The position numbers and the translations under genes were made by a program. Shown here piece after piece: positions 18,127 to 26,600 of a stretch of DNA of 47,003 bases. Source of the stretch: an uncultured Desulfovibrio sp. (lineage in GTDB: Bacteria > Desulfobacterota > Desulfovibrionia > Desulfovibrionales > Desulfovibrionaceae); the NCBI GenBank assembly GCA_949291675.1, contig CASEWR010000045.1:1-47003 (forward strand). Direction: 5' to 3'. The notes beneath the pieces were generated by a model. The model did no database searches. It saw only the letters and a list, made by a program, of their open reading frames with translations, and was not told the DNA's origin. Each line of letters begins with the position of its first letter. Positions within the stretch are counted from its first letter, which is position 1.

Positions 18127-18438
18127 ATGCGCAACATGAATGAAATCGTGCGTCAGGCACAGATCATGCAGAACAAACTTGCCAAACTTCAGGCCGAAGC
18201 CGAGCAGAAGACCTATGAAGCTTCCAGCGGTGGCGGCATGGTTAAGGTCACAGTCAGCGGCAAGCAGGTCATCCAGAGCCTGACCATTGACCCCGAGGCC
18301 GTGAAGGAAGGCGACGTGGAAATGCTGCAGGATCTGATCATCTCCGCAGTCAACGAAGCCTGCCGCATCTCCAGGGAAAGCCTTGAGCGCGAAATGCAGG
18401 TGCTTTCCAACGGCATTCGCCTGCCCGGGATGTTCTAG
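18127..18438 (+). CDS. ybaB: nucleoid-associated protein YbaB/EbfC
   Basis: A 103-residue small DNA-binding protein of the YbaB/EbfC family. It has the typical N-terminal helix MNEIVRQAQIMQNKLAKLQ, the GGGMVKVTVSGKQ strand region, and the C-terminal helix ending GIRLPGMF. The family forms tweezer-like dimers on DNA. Start at 18127 follows AGAGG. It sits between dnaX and recR as in many bacteria; its stop is two bases before the recR start, so those two are translationally coupled. Confidence 0.95.
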   Translation: MRNMNEIVRQAQIMQNKLAKLQAEAEQKTYEASSGGGMVKVTVSGKQVIQSLTIDPEAVKEGDVEMLQDLIISAVNEACRISRESLEREMQVLSNGIRLPGMF

Positions 18439-18440
18439 AC

Positions 18441-19052
18441 ATGGCCTGCGAACTGCCACAGGCTCTCCAGGACGTTGTCACCCGCCTGAGCCGTCTGCCC
18501 GGCATGGGCCCCAAATCCGCCCTGCGCGTCGCCATGACCCTTCTTGCCTGGCCAGAGGCCATGACACGGGAGCTCGGCAACAGCATTGCCCAGCTGCGCG
18601 ACAAGCTGCATCTGTGCAATCGCTGCGGCGGTCTTTCCCAGGATGTGACCTGCCCTTTGTGTGCAGACGCATCCAGAGCCAGGGATACCCTGTGCGTTGT
18701 GACGGACTGGGACAGTGAGCTGACCCTGGAGCGTGGCGGTTTCTATCGTGGCCAGTATCTTGTCCTCGGGGGCCTTATCTCCCCCCTGGACAGCTCCACT
18801 GCTGACAGGCTGAATATCGAACTTCTGGAACACAGACTTGCCGAGGGCGAGGTGCAGGAAGTCATCTTTGCCCTCGGAGCCACCCTGGAAGCCGAGAACA
18901 CAGCCTCCTTCCTGCAGGGGCTGATTGGCTCGCGTTTCCCCCATGTGCGTGTCTCCCGCCTGGCCCAGGGCATCCCCCTTGGCAGCGAGGTGAAGAACAT
19001 GGACATGGAGACCCTGCGCCAGTCCCTCAGATATCGCCAGTCTCTGGACTGA
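18441..19052 (+). CDS. recR: recombination mediator RecR
   Basis: A 203-residue RecR protein. It shows the N-terminal helix-hairpin-helix (LSRLPGMGPKSALRVA, about 14-29), the C4 zinc finger CNRCGGLSQDVTCPLC (about 56-71) and a Toprim domain beginning LCVVTDWDSEL, where most RecR proteins have VCVVED; the acidic residues are kept. It works with RecO (and RecF) to load RecA on gapped DNA. Start at 18441, two bases past the ybaB stop, with GGGA upstream. Confidence 0.95.
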   Translation: MACELPQALQDVVTRLSRLPGMGPKSALRVAMTLLAWPEAMTRELGNSIAQLRDKLHLCNRCGGLSQDVTCPLCADASRARDTLCVVTDWDSELTLERGGFYRGQYLVLGGLISPLDSSTADRLNIELLEHRLAEGEVQEVIFALGATLEAENTASFLQGLIGSRFPHVRVSRLAQGIPLGSEVKNMDMETLRQSLRYRQSLD

Positions 19053-19516
19053 TCCCGCCTCTCGCACGTCTTCCCTGCCCGTTCGCCCGGCAAAGGGCTG
19101 ACGGACACGCCCCAGAGCTCTGTCCAGGCAGACCGTCCGGCTGCTTCCGGCTGTTCACGCCCGTCAGACCGTACTCAGCAGAACGCACCCGGTCTTCTGA
19201 CTGTTCTTCTGGCCGTTCTTCTCCTGCAGACTCTTCTGCCCTGCCAGAAGCACTCACCATTTCCCATACCCGGGGAGCCCTTCTGTCTCTTCCTTTTCCT
19301 GCAATGGCTCTCCCCCGGGACAGAACCCCGCCCGGAAACACAGCCGGAAACACTCCCGGAAATTCACCACGAACCCCTCCTGGCTCCCATCCCGAAATCC
19401 ATTCCAGACCTTCTTTACACTTTGCTTCCTTCGCAACAGTACAGTCATATGCGCAACTTTGCACGCAAGCTGTGCTGCTTCACCGTTTTCTCTCCTCCGG
19501 GCCAGTAGAGATATCT
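19053..19516. other. 464-bp spacer upstream of the sigma-54 activator gene
   Basis: No gene supported, although an in-frame open extension of the activator reaches back to 19304. Contains the 12-bp triple repeat at 19331-19366. A weak housekeeping-type -35 (TTTACA near 19413) is the only promoter hint. No sigma-54 motif was found here. Confidence 0.5.
19331..19366. repeat. three 12-bp tandem repeats
   Basis: CCCGGAAACACA, GCCGGAAACACT and CCCGGAAATTCA in direct succession, about 150 bp upstream of the activator start. The shared core is CCGGAAA. One helical turn plus two bases spacing would suit an operator array, but chance slippage is equally possible. Confidence 0.6.
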
Positions 19517-21094
19517 ATGCACAAGCAAGAAAACAACAAGGCCATGTCTGCAGATCCTGCCGGCAATATTTCCATGGCTGCAGACAGGGGCACCAGGGCA
19601 GCGCACCCTGCCGGGTCTGACAGGACATCTTTTCTTGTCCAGCCTGACGGTGCAGGGCTTTTGCATGACAAGAAGGTTGTCCTGCTCGAATATCTGGAAC
19701 AGATCTTCAATGCCTTTAAAGAGGGCATCTGTATCTCCGATGCCGACGGCATTGTTGTCCACCTCAATGAGCGCCACGCTGAGATTACCGGCATCCCCCG
19801 CAATGAAATGCTCGGGCATTCTGTGATGGAATTTGTCAACAGGGGCACGTTCGATGTGGTGCTCAATCCCGAGATTATGCGCACAGGCCAGCCGGCTACC
19901 AGTGTGCAGACAGTGTCGGGAGGGCGCAAGCTCATCCTGGAGGCCTTTCCTGTCTTTGACAGGGACGGACACGTGGTGCTGTGCATGACCTTCATGCGCG
20001 ACATCACCATGCTCTCGTCCATGCGTGAGCAGCTTGATGCCCAGAAGGAACTGCTCACTGCCTTCCAGCAGCTGACCTCCTTTGGCGACGATCAGATCAT
20101 CTCCCTCAAGCTCCCCAAGATCTTCACCAGCAGGGCCATGGTCAATCTCTATGGAGAAGTGGATCGCATTGCCCGGACAGACGCCACTGTGCTCCTGCTC
20201 GGTGAGACAGGTGTGGGCAAGGACGTCATTGCCAGGCGCATCCATGCCGCAAGTCCGCGCTCTGACAAACCCTTCATCAAGGTGGACTGCGGCAGCATTC
20301 CCGAAAACCTCATCGAGACCGAGCTCTTCGGCTACGCGGCAGGCACCTTTTCCGGCGCCAGCCGCCAGGGCAAGGTTGGCCTCATTGAGGCAGCCTCCGG
20401 GGGCACCCTCTTCCTGGATGAAATCGGCGAGCTGCCCATGAGCATGCAGACCAGGCTGCTGCGCGTGCTGCAGGACTTCGAGATCATGCGCGTGGGCTCC
20501 ACAGTGCCAAAGCCGGTCAATGTCCGTGTTATTGCCGCCACCAACAAAAACCTGGAGCAGGCCATTGCCAACGGCGAGTTCCGCAGTGATCTCTACTACC
20601 GCCTCAAGGTGGCTGTACTTGCCATTCCTCCCTTGCGCGAGCGCAAGGCCGACATCCTGCCTCTGACCCGCATGTTCCTCAACTTCTACGGGCGCAAGTA
20701 CTACCGCAAGCTCGCCCTCTCCGGGGAAGCAGAGCAGCTCCTGCTCAAGCACAAATGGCCTGGCAATGTGCGCGAGCTGGAAAATCTGGTCCAGGGCCTG
20801 CTTGTCACCTGCAAGGGCTCGGAGATCCTCCCCCAGGACCTGCCCTTTGGCGCCAGTCCTCACAGGGAAAGTGTCGCCGCAAAGCCACAGGCGCAGGAGA
20901 TTTCTCTGGAAGGGCGCACCTACAAGGAAATCATGAAGGAGTACGAGAACAAGGTCCTTGTTGCCGCCATGGAGCGCTGGGGCAATATCGGCGATGTGGC
21001 CAGGCACTTCCAGGTGGACCGCAGCACCATCTTCCGCAAGGTCAAGGACCTGGAAAAGCAGGGGCTGATTAAACTGAAGCCGCAGCGCGGCTGA
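19517..21094 (+). CDS. PAS-domain sigma-54-dependent activator (bEBP), candidate sulfonate regulator
   Basis: A 525-residue enhancer-binding protein when started at the ATG 19517. Domains: disordered N-terminus, PAS sensor (about 55-165, [22 protein letters not shown] onward), AAA+ domain (about 200-435) with Walker A GETGVGKD (229-236), Walker B LFLDE (298-302) and arginine-finger region R356/R362, and a Fis-type helix-turn-helix (about 485-510). The sigma-54 contact loop reads GTFSGA (276-281) rather than GAFTGA. It activates RNA polymerase holding sigma-54 after sensing a small ligand through PAS. It is the only such activator in the window, and two strong sigma-54 promoters lie 2.8 and 8.3 kb downstream, in front of islA and the MFS symporter, so it is the prime candidate regulator of both. 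The ATG at 19544 is an alternative start. Confidence 0.88.
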   Translation: MHKQENNKAMSADPAGNISMAADRGTRAAHPAGSDRTSFLVQPDGAGLLHDKKVVLLEYLEQIFNAFKEGICISDADGIVVHLNERHAEITGIPRNEMLGHSVMEFVNRGTFDVVLNPEIMRTGQPATSVQTVSGGRKLILEAFPVFDRDGHVVLCMTFMRDITMLSSMREQLDAQKELLTAFQQLTSFGDDQIISLKLPKIFTSRAMVNLYGEVDRIARTDATVLLLGETGVGKDVIARRIHAASPRSDKPFIKVDCGSIPENLIETELFGYAAGTFSGASRQGKVGLIEAASGGTLFLDEIGELPMSMQTRLLRVLQDFEIMRVGSTVPKPVNVRVIAATNKNLEQAIANGEFRSDLYYRLKVAVLAIPPLRERKADILPLTRMFLNFYGRKYYRKLALSGEAEQLLLKHKWPGNVRELENLVQGLLVTCKGSEILPQDLPFGASPHRESVAAKPQAQEISLEGRTYKEIMKEYENKVLVAAMERWGNIGDVARHFQVDRSTIFRKVKDLEKQGLIKLKPQRG

Positions 21095-21127
21095 GTCTGC
21101 CTGAAGCCGCAGCGCGGCCTTGTCTGC
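21074..21127 (+). repeat. 27-bp tandem duplication across the activator stop codon
   Basis: Two adjacent 27-bp units, each beginning CTGAAGCCGCAGCGCGGC and ending GTCTGC, differing at three or fewer positions (TGA in the first, CTT in the second). The first unit holds the last six codons and the stop; the second follows directly. Confidence 0.85.
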
Positions 21128-21138
21128 CTGATCAGGCA

Positions 21139-21166
21139 TGGTTGCAGACAAGGCCGTCTGCAACCA
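21139..21166. terminator. stem-loop after activator gene
   Basis: TGGTTGCAGAC and GTCTGCAACCA form a perfect 11-bp stem with loop AAGGCC. No T run; part of the transcription stop zone between the convergent activator and dehydrogenase genes. Confidence 0.5.
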
Positions 21167-21179
21167 GGCAGCACGTCTT

Positions 21180-21206
21180 GAGGGCATGCCAGAGAGGCAT
21201 GCCCTC
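21180..21206. terminator. second stem-loop in the convergent spacer
   Basis: GAGGGCATGCC and GGCATGCCCTC, perfect 11-bp stem with AGAGA loop, lying 14 bp after the previous hairpin. Probably a bidirectional stop with it. Confidence 0.5.
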
Positions 21207-21262
21207 ATTGGTTCTGCAACCATTGTTTCTGCCCCGGGGCTGAGGCAGGAAGAGAGACCGTT

Positions 21263-22129
21263 TCAGTCCCTGGTAACAAGGCTTTCATAGACAGCTGCGC
21301 AGTCCCTGGCACCAAGGCCCTTGTGCAGAGCCTGGTCAAACAGAGAGAGGGCAGTGGCAAAGAGGGCGCCTGGTGCAGACCAGCCATCTGCCATGGCGCA
21401 GCCCAGGGTGAGGTCCTTGTGGGCCAGTTCCAGGGCAAAGCGGGGAGTATAGTCGCCACTGGCCATCATGGGACCGCGCACATCCATCTGGAAGCTGTGG
21501 GCACCGGTATCGCCAATGAGTTCCAGCAATCTGCCGGGCTCAAGGCCTGCGGCTCTGCCCAGGGCAAGACCTTCAGCAAGCACAGCCAGGTTGGTCATGC
21601 CAATGAGATTGCTGATGAGCTTCACAGCGCAGGCGGCATCAATGGAGCCAACCATGTGCGGCACGCCAATGAGCGGGAAGATATCTGCCAGACGGGCAAT
21701 GGTGGCCTCGTCACCGCCGATGAACAAAGGTTCTTCTGCCTTTTCGGCATGCTGCGGCGTCTTGCCCAGGGTGCACTGCACATAGCCTGTGCCGCGCTCA
21801 GCTGCTGCATTGGCAAGGGCATGGGCTGTCGCCGGGTCAATGGTGCTGAGCTCCACATGGATGGCTGCGGGAGCAAGCTGTGCATAGAGGCCGTCATCGC
21901 CGAGCATGCAGTCACGCACATGCTCGGGTCTGGGCAGGCAGGTGAAGATGACATGGCAGGCAGCCAGCTCTTCCCTGCGCTCAGCTCTGCGGGCTGTGGG
22001 GCCTGCAGCCAGAACGGACTCTGCGCTGGCAGCTGTGCGGTTCCAGACAAGCACGTTTTTGCCTGCACGGACCAGATTGCGGGCAATGGGAGCCCCCATG
22101 GCTCCGGTACCAAGAAAACCCAGAAGCAT
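21263..22129 (-). CDS. beta-hydroxyacid dehydrogenase family oxidoreductase
   Basis: A 288-residue NAD(P)-dependent dehydrogenase of the 3-hydroxyisobutyrate/sulfolactaldehyde reductase family. It has the Rossmann start GFLGTGAMGAPIA (4-16), the STIDP loop (95-99) and the catalytic lysine segment AVKLISN (K170, N174). The substrate loop normally reading VSGG is replaced by CTLGKTPQHAEKAEE with a lysine at 123. Sulfolactaldehyde reductase YihU has an arginine at 123 in a similar GRT loop that holds the sulfonate (recalled, not checked). Given IslA nearby, a sulfonated aldehyde or hydroxyacid substrate is a fair hypothesis. Start at 22129 has AAGGAG. It is divergent from the amidohydrolase gene, with a 351-bp shared spacer. 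Confidence 0.8.
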   Translation of the reverse strand: MLLGFLGTGAMGAPIARNLVRAGKNVLVWNRTAASAESVLAAGPTARRAERREELAACHVIFTCLPRPEHVRDCMLGDDGLYAQLAPAAIHVELSTIDPATAHALANAAAERGTGYVQCTLGKTPQHAEKAEEPLFIGGDEATIARLADIFPLIGVPHMVGSIDAACAVKLISNLIGMTNLAVLAEGLALGRAAGLEPGRLLELIGDTGAHSFQMDVRGPMMASGDYTPRFALELAHKDLTLGCAMADGWSAPGALFATALSLFDQALHKGLGARDCAAVYESLVTRD

Positions 22130-22480
22130 ATGTTCTCCTTAAGAAAGCAATGGGACCAGGGCCAGTTGTCCTGTGCAGCACACAGGAAAAGGCGCCTGGA
22201 AATGCAGAGGAAAAAGACTCTGCACCAGGGCAAAGCAAAAACCATGCCTTTCATGGGCAGAGAACATATGCCGGCAACGGACAAGGATCCCAGTGTGGCA
22301 GCGCATGTGTCTGGCATGAAATTTGCTTAGCTTGTGAAACAGTTCATCAGACAGCCTTTGCAAGGCAGGCCGGACTGTTTCCCGGCGTCCATGGCAGGTC
22401 CGTGGCTCGTCTGTGGCACAGCCGGCACAAGGCTTCACATCATCACTTCTCTCTGTCGTTTATCACATCAGGGTACTGCT
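22130..22480. other. 351-bp divergent spacer, dehydrogenase / amidohydrolase
   Basis: No gene and no clear promoter. A TGGCAC near 22413 is followed by GC at a spacing two bases short of a sigma-54 promoter, so it is not called. Divergent regulation of both genes from here is possible. Confidence 0.4.
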
Positions 22481-23329
22481 ATGAAAATTTTCGATTTTCG
22501 TCTGCGTCCTCCGTACAAGGGTTTCACCAGACTCGGCCTCTACAATCCCCCCTGCAACGAGGGACTGCCCCAGAAGTATCACGGGCGTCCCAGCGAGGCT
22601 GCAAGGCAGAAGTCCATGGATCTGTTCTGGAAGGAAATGGATGAGGCCGGTATCTGCGGCGGTGTGGTCATTGGCCGTCAGGTGCCCAATGATGCTGCCT
22701 CAATCTCCAATGATGACATCCATGACATGGCTGTGGAATACCCGGACCGCATCATTCCCTTCGGCAGCCTTGATGTGAGCCGCGGCGTTGCCCGCACCAT
22801 GGACGAACTTGAGCGCTGCATTGAGTGGGGCTTCCGCGGCATGGCCCTTGAGCCCGCCTATTGTGAGCCGCCCCGCTTTGCCGACGCCAACGTCCTCTAC
22901 CCCATCTACGCCCGTCTGGAAAAGGCAGGTATCCCTGTCCTTCTGACCATGAGCTTCTTCCAGGGCAATCTGGACTATTCCAATCCCGCTGCAGCCCAGA
23001 GGGTGGCAGAAGACTTCCCCAACCTGCAGATCATCCTGGCACATGCCTGCTACCCCTGGATCCCCATGGTGATGAACATTCCCATCGTCACTCCCAATAT
23101 CTGGCTTCTGCCTGACCTTTACCTCCTCAACCCCGACGCTCCCGGCAGCGAGATGTACGGCCAGGCCCTGCGCTGGCTCAATGGCGAGCATGTGCTCTAC
23201 GGTTCTGCCTATCCCTGCTACAATCTGAAACAGGGCATTGAGGACGTGGAGCGCTTCAACCTCTCTGACGAAATCAAGGAGAAGTTCTTCCACAGCAATG
23301 CCGAAAAGCTCCTCGGCATCACAATCTGA
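22481..23329 (+). CDS. amidohydrolase-fold protein lacking the metal ligands
   Basis: A 282-residue TIM-barrel protein of the amidohydrolase-2 (PF04909-type) family. Where active members start with xDxHxH, this reads FDFRLRP, so both histidines are arginines (R7, R9). The strand-5 histidine region reads PVLLTMSF, without His; the strand-6 histidine is present (ILAHAC, H188); and the strand-8 aspartate is alanine in YGSAYP (A243, normally GSDxP). Only one of five ligands remains, so metal-dependent hydrolysis is unlikely. The barrel itself looks intact and full length, so it is a pseudoenzyme or uses other chemistry rather than a decaying gene. Start at 22481 follows CAGGG. It ends before a terminator at 23384-23419 and lies directly upstream of the islA promoter region. 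Confidence 0.75.
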   Translation: MKIFDFRLRPPYKGFTRLGLYNPPCNEGLPQKYHGRPSEAARQKSMDLFWKEMDEAGICGGVVIGRQVPNDAASISNDDIHDMAVEYPDRIIPFGSLDVSRGVARTMDELERCIEWGFRGMALEPAYCEPPRFADANVLYPIYARLEKAGIPVLLTMSFFQGNLDYSNPAAAQRVAEDFPNLQIILAHACYPWIPMVMNIPIVTPNIWLLPDLYLLNPDAPGSEMYGQALRWLNGEHVLYGSAYPCYNLKQGIEDVERFNLSDEIKEKFFHSNAEKLLGITI

Positions 23330-23383
23330 GCTGCCCCTGCCCCCCTTTCCTGAGATCTTCTCCTGCACTCTTCTTCTCTCCAG

Positions 23384-23419
23384 CCCCGGTATTTCAGAAT
23401 TTCCTCTGAAGAACCGGGG
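23384..23419 (+). terminator. terminator of the amidohydrolase gene
   Basis: CCCCGGT and ACCGGGG arms with inner TTCA/TGAA pairing, followed by TCTTTG, 55 bp after the stop codon. Confidence 0.55.
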
Positions 23420-23563
23420 TCTTTGTGTCTGTGCACCACAGGAGCACAGCAGGGAAAGGACAGAAGACGGGCAGATGGCGGGCAGAAGATGGGCAGAAGA
23501 TGGCCAGAGGAAGGACAAGGCCTGCATACCGACGCAAATGCTTTTCTGCACAAAGTCCTGCCA

Positions 23564-23582
23564 TTTGTGTTTTTTTGCACAC
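23564..23582. promoter_or_regulatory. enhancer-like inverted repeat 1 upstream of islA
   Basis: TTTGTG, seven T, GCACAC. It matches the right arm of the palindrome upstream of the MFS gene (29088-29107) at 18 of 20 positions. About 280 bp upstream of the -24 element. Confidence 0.6.
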
Positions 23583-23691
23583 CCTGTACGGACACAGGAC
23601 TGCTCATGTCACCATACTCTTTTGAAATCACGCTAAAAAATATCCATTCTGTGCTGCAGAAATGTGTGCCGGCTGCCGTGCGTGCCAGATT

Positions 23692-23711
23692 TTGTTGTTT
23701 TTTCGCAACAA
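23692..23711. promoter_or_regulatory. enhancer-like inverted repeat 2 upstream of islA
   Basis: TTGTTG-N8-CAACAA with a T-rich centre, perfect 6-bp arms, same arm spacing as the sites near the MFS gene. About 135 bp upstream of the -24 element. Confidence 0.5.
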
Positions 23712-23742
23712 GAAAAATTCTTTTCTGGTATCAAGGCATTAG

Positions 23743-23779
23743 AACAAATTTGTTGCATTTTTGCACAAAGCCATTTGTG
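23743..23779. promoter_or_regulatory. enhancer-like composite site 3 upstream of islA
   Basis: Three overlapping symmetries: AACAAATTTGTT (23743-23754), TTTGT...ACAAA (23749-23769) and CACAAA-GCCA-TTTGTG (23764-23779). The repeated half-site is TTTGTG/CACAAA. Its end is 66 bp upstream of the -24 element, a usual activator position. Confidence 0.55.
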
Positions 23780-23844
23780 AACTTTCTCACATCTGAATCA
23801 ACGAGATGACTGGTAGTGCATGACATTCCAGCAAGTTACAGATT

Positions 23845-23860
23845 TGGCACACACTTTGCT
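23845..23860 (+). promoter_or_regulatory. sigma-54 promoter of islA
   Basis: TGGCAC (23845-23850), five bases, TTGC (23856-23859), T: an exact match to the sigma-54 consensus with GG and GC 12 bp apart. Predicted start of transcription is near 23871, giving an 87-nt leader before islA. Confidence 0.88.
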
Positions 23861-23957
23861 TACAGGTACACAGGAAAGGCAACTTTCCCTGACCAAGACA
23901 TATCAAGACACATCCAAATCACCCATACATATTTCCAAAGCTTGGAGGCTTTAGATC

Positions 23958-26432
23958 ATGAGCGACGACGTCCTGACTCTCTCTCCCCAGGAAGAACGCG
24001 TTATCAACAAAAAGGTAAACCGCGAGGGCCGCGAGCGCGTCTACAAGATTCTTGAACGCAACCAGTTCACCCTTCCCTACGTTGACGTGGAGCGCGCCAA
24101 GTACTTCACGGAATCCATGAAGGAAACCGAAGGCGAGCTGCTGACCCTGCGCTGGGCCAAGGCTCTGAAGAACGTTGCAGAAAAGATCACTGTGTGGATT
24201 ACGCCTGACCAGCTCCTTGCCGGTCGCGTGGGCAAACTCGGCCGCTACGGCATCCTCTATCCTGAAATTGATGGTGACTTCTACCGCGAAGTGCTGGGCG
24301 ACCTCGAGCATCGTGACAAGAGCCCCTTCAAGGTTGACCCCGAGGACCTCAAAACTGTCATGGAAGAAATCGCCCCCTACTGGGAAGGCAAGACCTACCA
24401 TGAACAGCTCAACAAGGTTCTGCCCGCAGAACTGCGCAATGTGACCTACGACGACGAGCGCGGTCTGAAATCCAAGTTCGTGGTCAGCGAAACCTCTTCC
24501 TACCGCTCTGCACTGCAGTGGGTGCCGGACTACGAGAAGGTCCTCAAGCGCGGCTTCATCGACATCCAGAACGAAGTCAAGGAACGCCTGGCCAAGCTGG
24601 ACCTCGAGAACAGCGTGGACCTGTGGGAAAAGAAGCCCTTCCTGGATGCCATGTACATCGTGTGCGACGCCATCATGATCTGGGCCAGGCGTCATGCCGA
24701 CCTCGCCCGTGACATGGCCGCCAAGGAACAGGATGCCACCAGAAAGGCCGAACTTGAGCAGATCGCTGAAGTCTGCGAGCGCGTGCCCGCCTACCCCGCC
24801 CGTAACTTCCGCGAAGCCATGCAGTGCCAGTGGTTCGTGCAGCTCTTCTCCCGTATCGAGCAGAAAGCCAGCGCCATTATCTCCAACGGCCGTATGGACC
24901 AGTACCTCTATCCGTACTTCAAGAAGGATATTGAGGAAGGTACTCTGACCAAGGCTCAGGCCAAGGAACTGCTGGAATGCATGTGGGTCGAAATGGCTCA
25001 GTTCATCGACCTGTACATCAACCCCGAGGGCGTGGAATTCCAGGAAGGCTATGCACACTGGGAGGCTGTGACCATTGGCGGACAGACTCCTCAGGGTGAA
25101 GATGCCACCAATGACCTTTCCTATCTCTTCCTGGAATCCAAGCGCGAGTTCCCGCTGAACTACCCCGACCTCGCTGCCCGTATTCACTCCCGCACTCCCG
25201 AGCGTTTCCTCTATGAAGTGGCTCTGACCGTCAAGGACGGCTCCGGCTTCCCCAAGCTGATCAACGACGAGGAAGTTGTCTTCCTGAACAGCGTCAAGGG
25301 CTGCCCCGTGAGCGAAGCTCTGGACTACGCTGTGTCCGGCTGCACCGAGACCCGTATGCCCAACCGTGACACCTACACCTCCGGCTGCGTGTACGTGAAC
25401 TTCGCCACAGCTCTGGAAATGACCCTGTACAATGGCCGCATGCTCTACTACGGTGATGAGAAGCTCGGCCTTGAGACCGGCGACCCCACCACCTTCAAGA
25501 CCTGGGACGAATTCTATGCTGCCTACCGTGCCCAGCAGATCAATCTGCTGCACAAGGCCTTCCAGCAGCAGGTTATCGTCGATAAGCTGCGTCCTCAGCA
25601 CTTTGCAGCTCCTCTCTCCTCTGTGCTGCATAACCTCTGCATGGAGAGCTGCCTCGACCTGCACACCGAGAAGATCCCTGGTGGCGTTGATTACTCCTAC
25701 TTCGAGTTCCTCGGCTACGGCACCATCGTTGACTCCCTGGCCGCCATCAAGAAGCTGGTCTACGAAGAAAAGAAGCTCACCATGGCCCAGGTCATCGAAG
25801 CCTGCCGCGCAGACTTCAAGGGCTACGAGCCCATTCGCGAAATGCTGAGCCATGCTCCCTGCTACGGCAACGATGATCCGTACGCCGACTCCATTGCCAA
25901 GGACGTGGACCGCATCTGCCAGCTCGAAGCCATCAAGAGCACCGAAGAACGCGGCGTGCATGTGGACGTGCGCTACGTGCCCATTACCTCTCACGTGCCC
26001 TTCGGCCAGGTTGTTTCCGCAACCCCCAACGGCCGTCATGCCTGGACAGCTCTCTCCGACGGTACCTCCGCATCCCACGGTGCTGACTCCAACGGCCCCA
26101 CCGCAGTGCTGCTGTCCAACTATCATTCCAAGAACTACGACCTCATCAATCGCGCTTCCCGTCTGCTCAATCTGAAGCTGTCCCCGAAGAGCGTGGCTGG
26201 TGACGCCGGCACCAGGAAGATCATGAACATCATCCGTACCTGGTGCGACCTCAAGCTCTGGCACCTCCAGTTCAACATCGTCAACAGGGAAACCCTCCTC
26301 AAGGCCCAGGAAGATCCGGCCAGCTACCGCAACCTGCTTGTGCGTATCGCCGGTTACAGCGCCTACTTCTGCGACATCTCCCGCTCCCTGCAGAACGACA
26401 TCATTGAACGTACTGAGCATGAGGACTTCTAG
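23958..26432 (+). CDS. islA: isethionate sulfite-lyase, glycyl radical enzyme
   Basis: An 824-residue glycyl radical enzyme that cleaves the C-S bond of isethionate (2-hydroxyethanesulfonate) to acetaldehyde and sulfite. The thiyl cysteine and base are in SGCTETR (C462, E464); the glycyl radical loop is [10 protein letters not shown] (G799). Compared with the Bilophila enzyme as I recall it (R189, Q193, W374, C468, E470, G805), every residue I can place recurs exactly six positions earlier: R183, Q187, W368, C462, E464, G799. This favours IslA over choline, glycerol or hydroxyproline lyases. Start at 23958 follows GGAGG. It is driven by the sigma-54 promoter at 23845 and followed by its activase after a structured 264-bp gap. 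Sulfite released would feed dissimilatory sulfite reduction, encoded elsewhere. Confidence 0.94.
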   Translation: MSDDVLTLSPQEERVINKKVNREGRERVYKILERNQFTLPYVDVERAKYFTESMKETEGELLTLRWAKALKNVAEKITVWITPDQLLAGRVGKLGRYGILYPEIDGDFYREVLGDLEHRDKSPFKVDPEDLKTVMEEIAPYWEGKTYHEQLNKVLPAELRNVTYDDERGLKSKFVVSETSSYRSALQWVPDYEKVLKRGFIDIQNEVKERLAKLDLENSVDLWEKKPFLDAMYIVCDAIMIWARRHADLARDMAAKEQDATRKAELEQIAEVCERVPAYPARNFREAMQCQWFVQLFSRIEQKASAIISNGRMDQYLYPYFKKDIEEGTLTKAQAKELLECMWVEMAQFIDLYINPEGVEFQEGYAHWEAVTIGGQTPQGEDATNDLSYLFLESKREFPLNYPDLAARIHSRTPERFLYEVALTVKDGSGFPKLINDEEVVFLNSVKGCPVSEALDYAVSGCTETRMPNRDTYTSGCVYVNFATALEMTLYNGRMLYYGDEKLGLETGDPTTFKTWDEFYAAYRAQQINLLHKAFQQQVIVDKLRPQHFAAPLSSVLHNLCMESCLDLHTEKIPGGVDYSYFEFLGYGTIVDSLAAIKKLVYEEKKLTMAQVIEACRADFKGYEPIREMLSHAPCYGNDDPYADSIAKDVDRICQLEAIKSTEERGVHVDVRYVPITSHVPFGQVVSATPNGRHAWTALSDGTSASHGADSNGPTAVLLSNYHSKNYDLINRASRLLNLKLSPKSVAGDAGTRKIMNIIRTWCDLKLWHLQFNIVNRETLLKAQEDPASYRNLLVRIAGYSAYFCDISRSLQNDIIERTEHEDF

Positions 26433-26455
26433 GTCCGAAAGCCATCTGCCTGACA

Positions 26456-26482
26456 GCTGCTGTACATCTGCTGTACAGCAGC
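26456..26482 (+). other. stem-loop 1 between islA and islB
   Basis: GCTGCTGTACA and TGTACAGCAGC, perfect 11-bp stem with a 5-nt loop, 24 bp past the islA stop. No T run follows. Probably an mRNA-stabilising or processing structure. Confidence 0.55.
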
Positions 26483-26503
26483 AGGAAGCGTAAGTACTTT
26501 ACC

Positions 26504-26554
26504 GGAGAGGCCCATAGACACAGTATCCGTACATGTCCGTGAGCCTCTCCTTTT
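26504..26554 (+). terminator. stem-loop 2 with T run between islA and islB
   Basis: GGAGAGGC pairs with GCCTCTCC, followed at once by TTTT. The loop is 31 nt. Looks like a leaky intrinsic terminator that would lower islB relative to islA. Confidence 0.5.
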
Positions 26555-26558
26555 CTAC

Positions 26559-26600
26559 GCAGTGTACGCGTAGTGAACGCGTTTTCTTCACGTACACTGC
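26559..26600 (+). other. inverted repeat 3 between islA and islB
   Basis: GCAGTGTACG and CGTACACTGC, perfect 10-bp arms 22 bp apart. Could be RNA structure or an operator; it lies about 97 bp upstream of islB. Confidence 0.45.

Larger units (their letters stand above)
23330..23957. other. 628-bp islA control region
   Basis: Contains, in order, a terminator for the amidohydrolase gene, a small GGGCAGAAGATG tandem repeat (about 23480-23503), an A+T-rich enhancer zone with three inverted repeats (23564-23582, 23692-23711, 23749-23779), the sigma-54 promoter at 23845-23860, and a leader of about 87 nt ending in a GGAGG ribosome site. No gene seen. Confidence 0.75.

Noticed and set aside
22405-22430. 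TGGCAC...GC upstream of the amidohydrolase gene as sigma-54 promoter
   Set aside because: GG and GC are only 10 bp apart and the TTGC element is missing.
23473-23510. CRISPR-like short repeats (GGGCAGAAGATG)
   Set aside because: Only two adjacent 12-bp units without spacers; simple slippage repeat.
23919-26420. 833-codon open frame on the - strand opposite islA
   Set aside because: Shadow of the strong codon bias of islA; no ribosome site and no recognisable motif.
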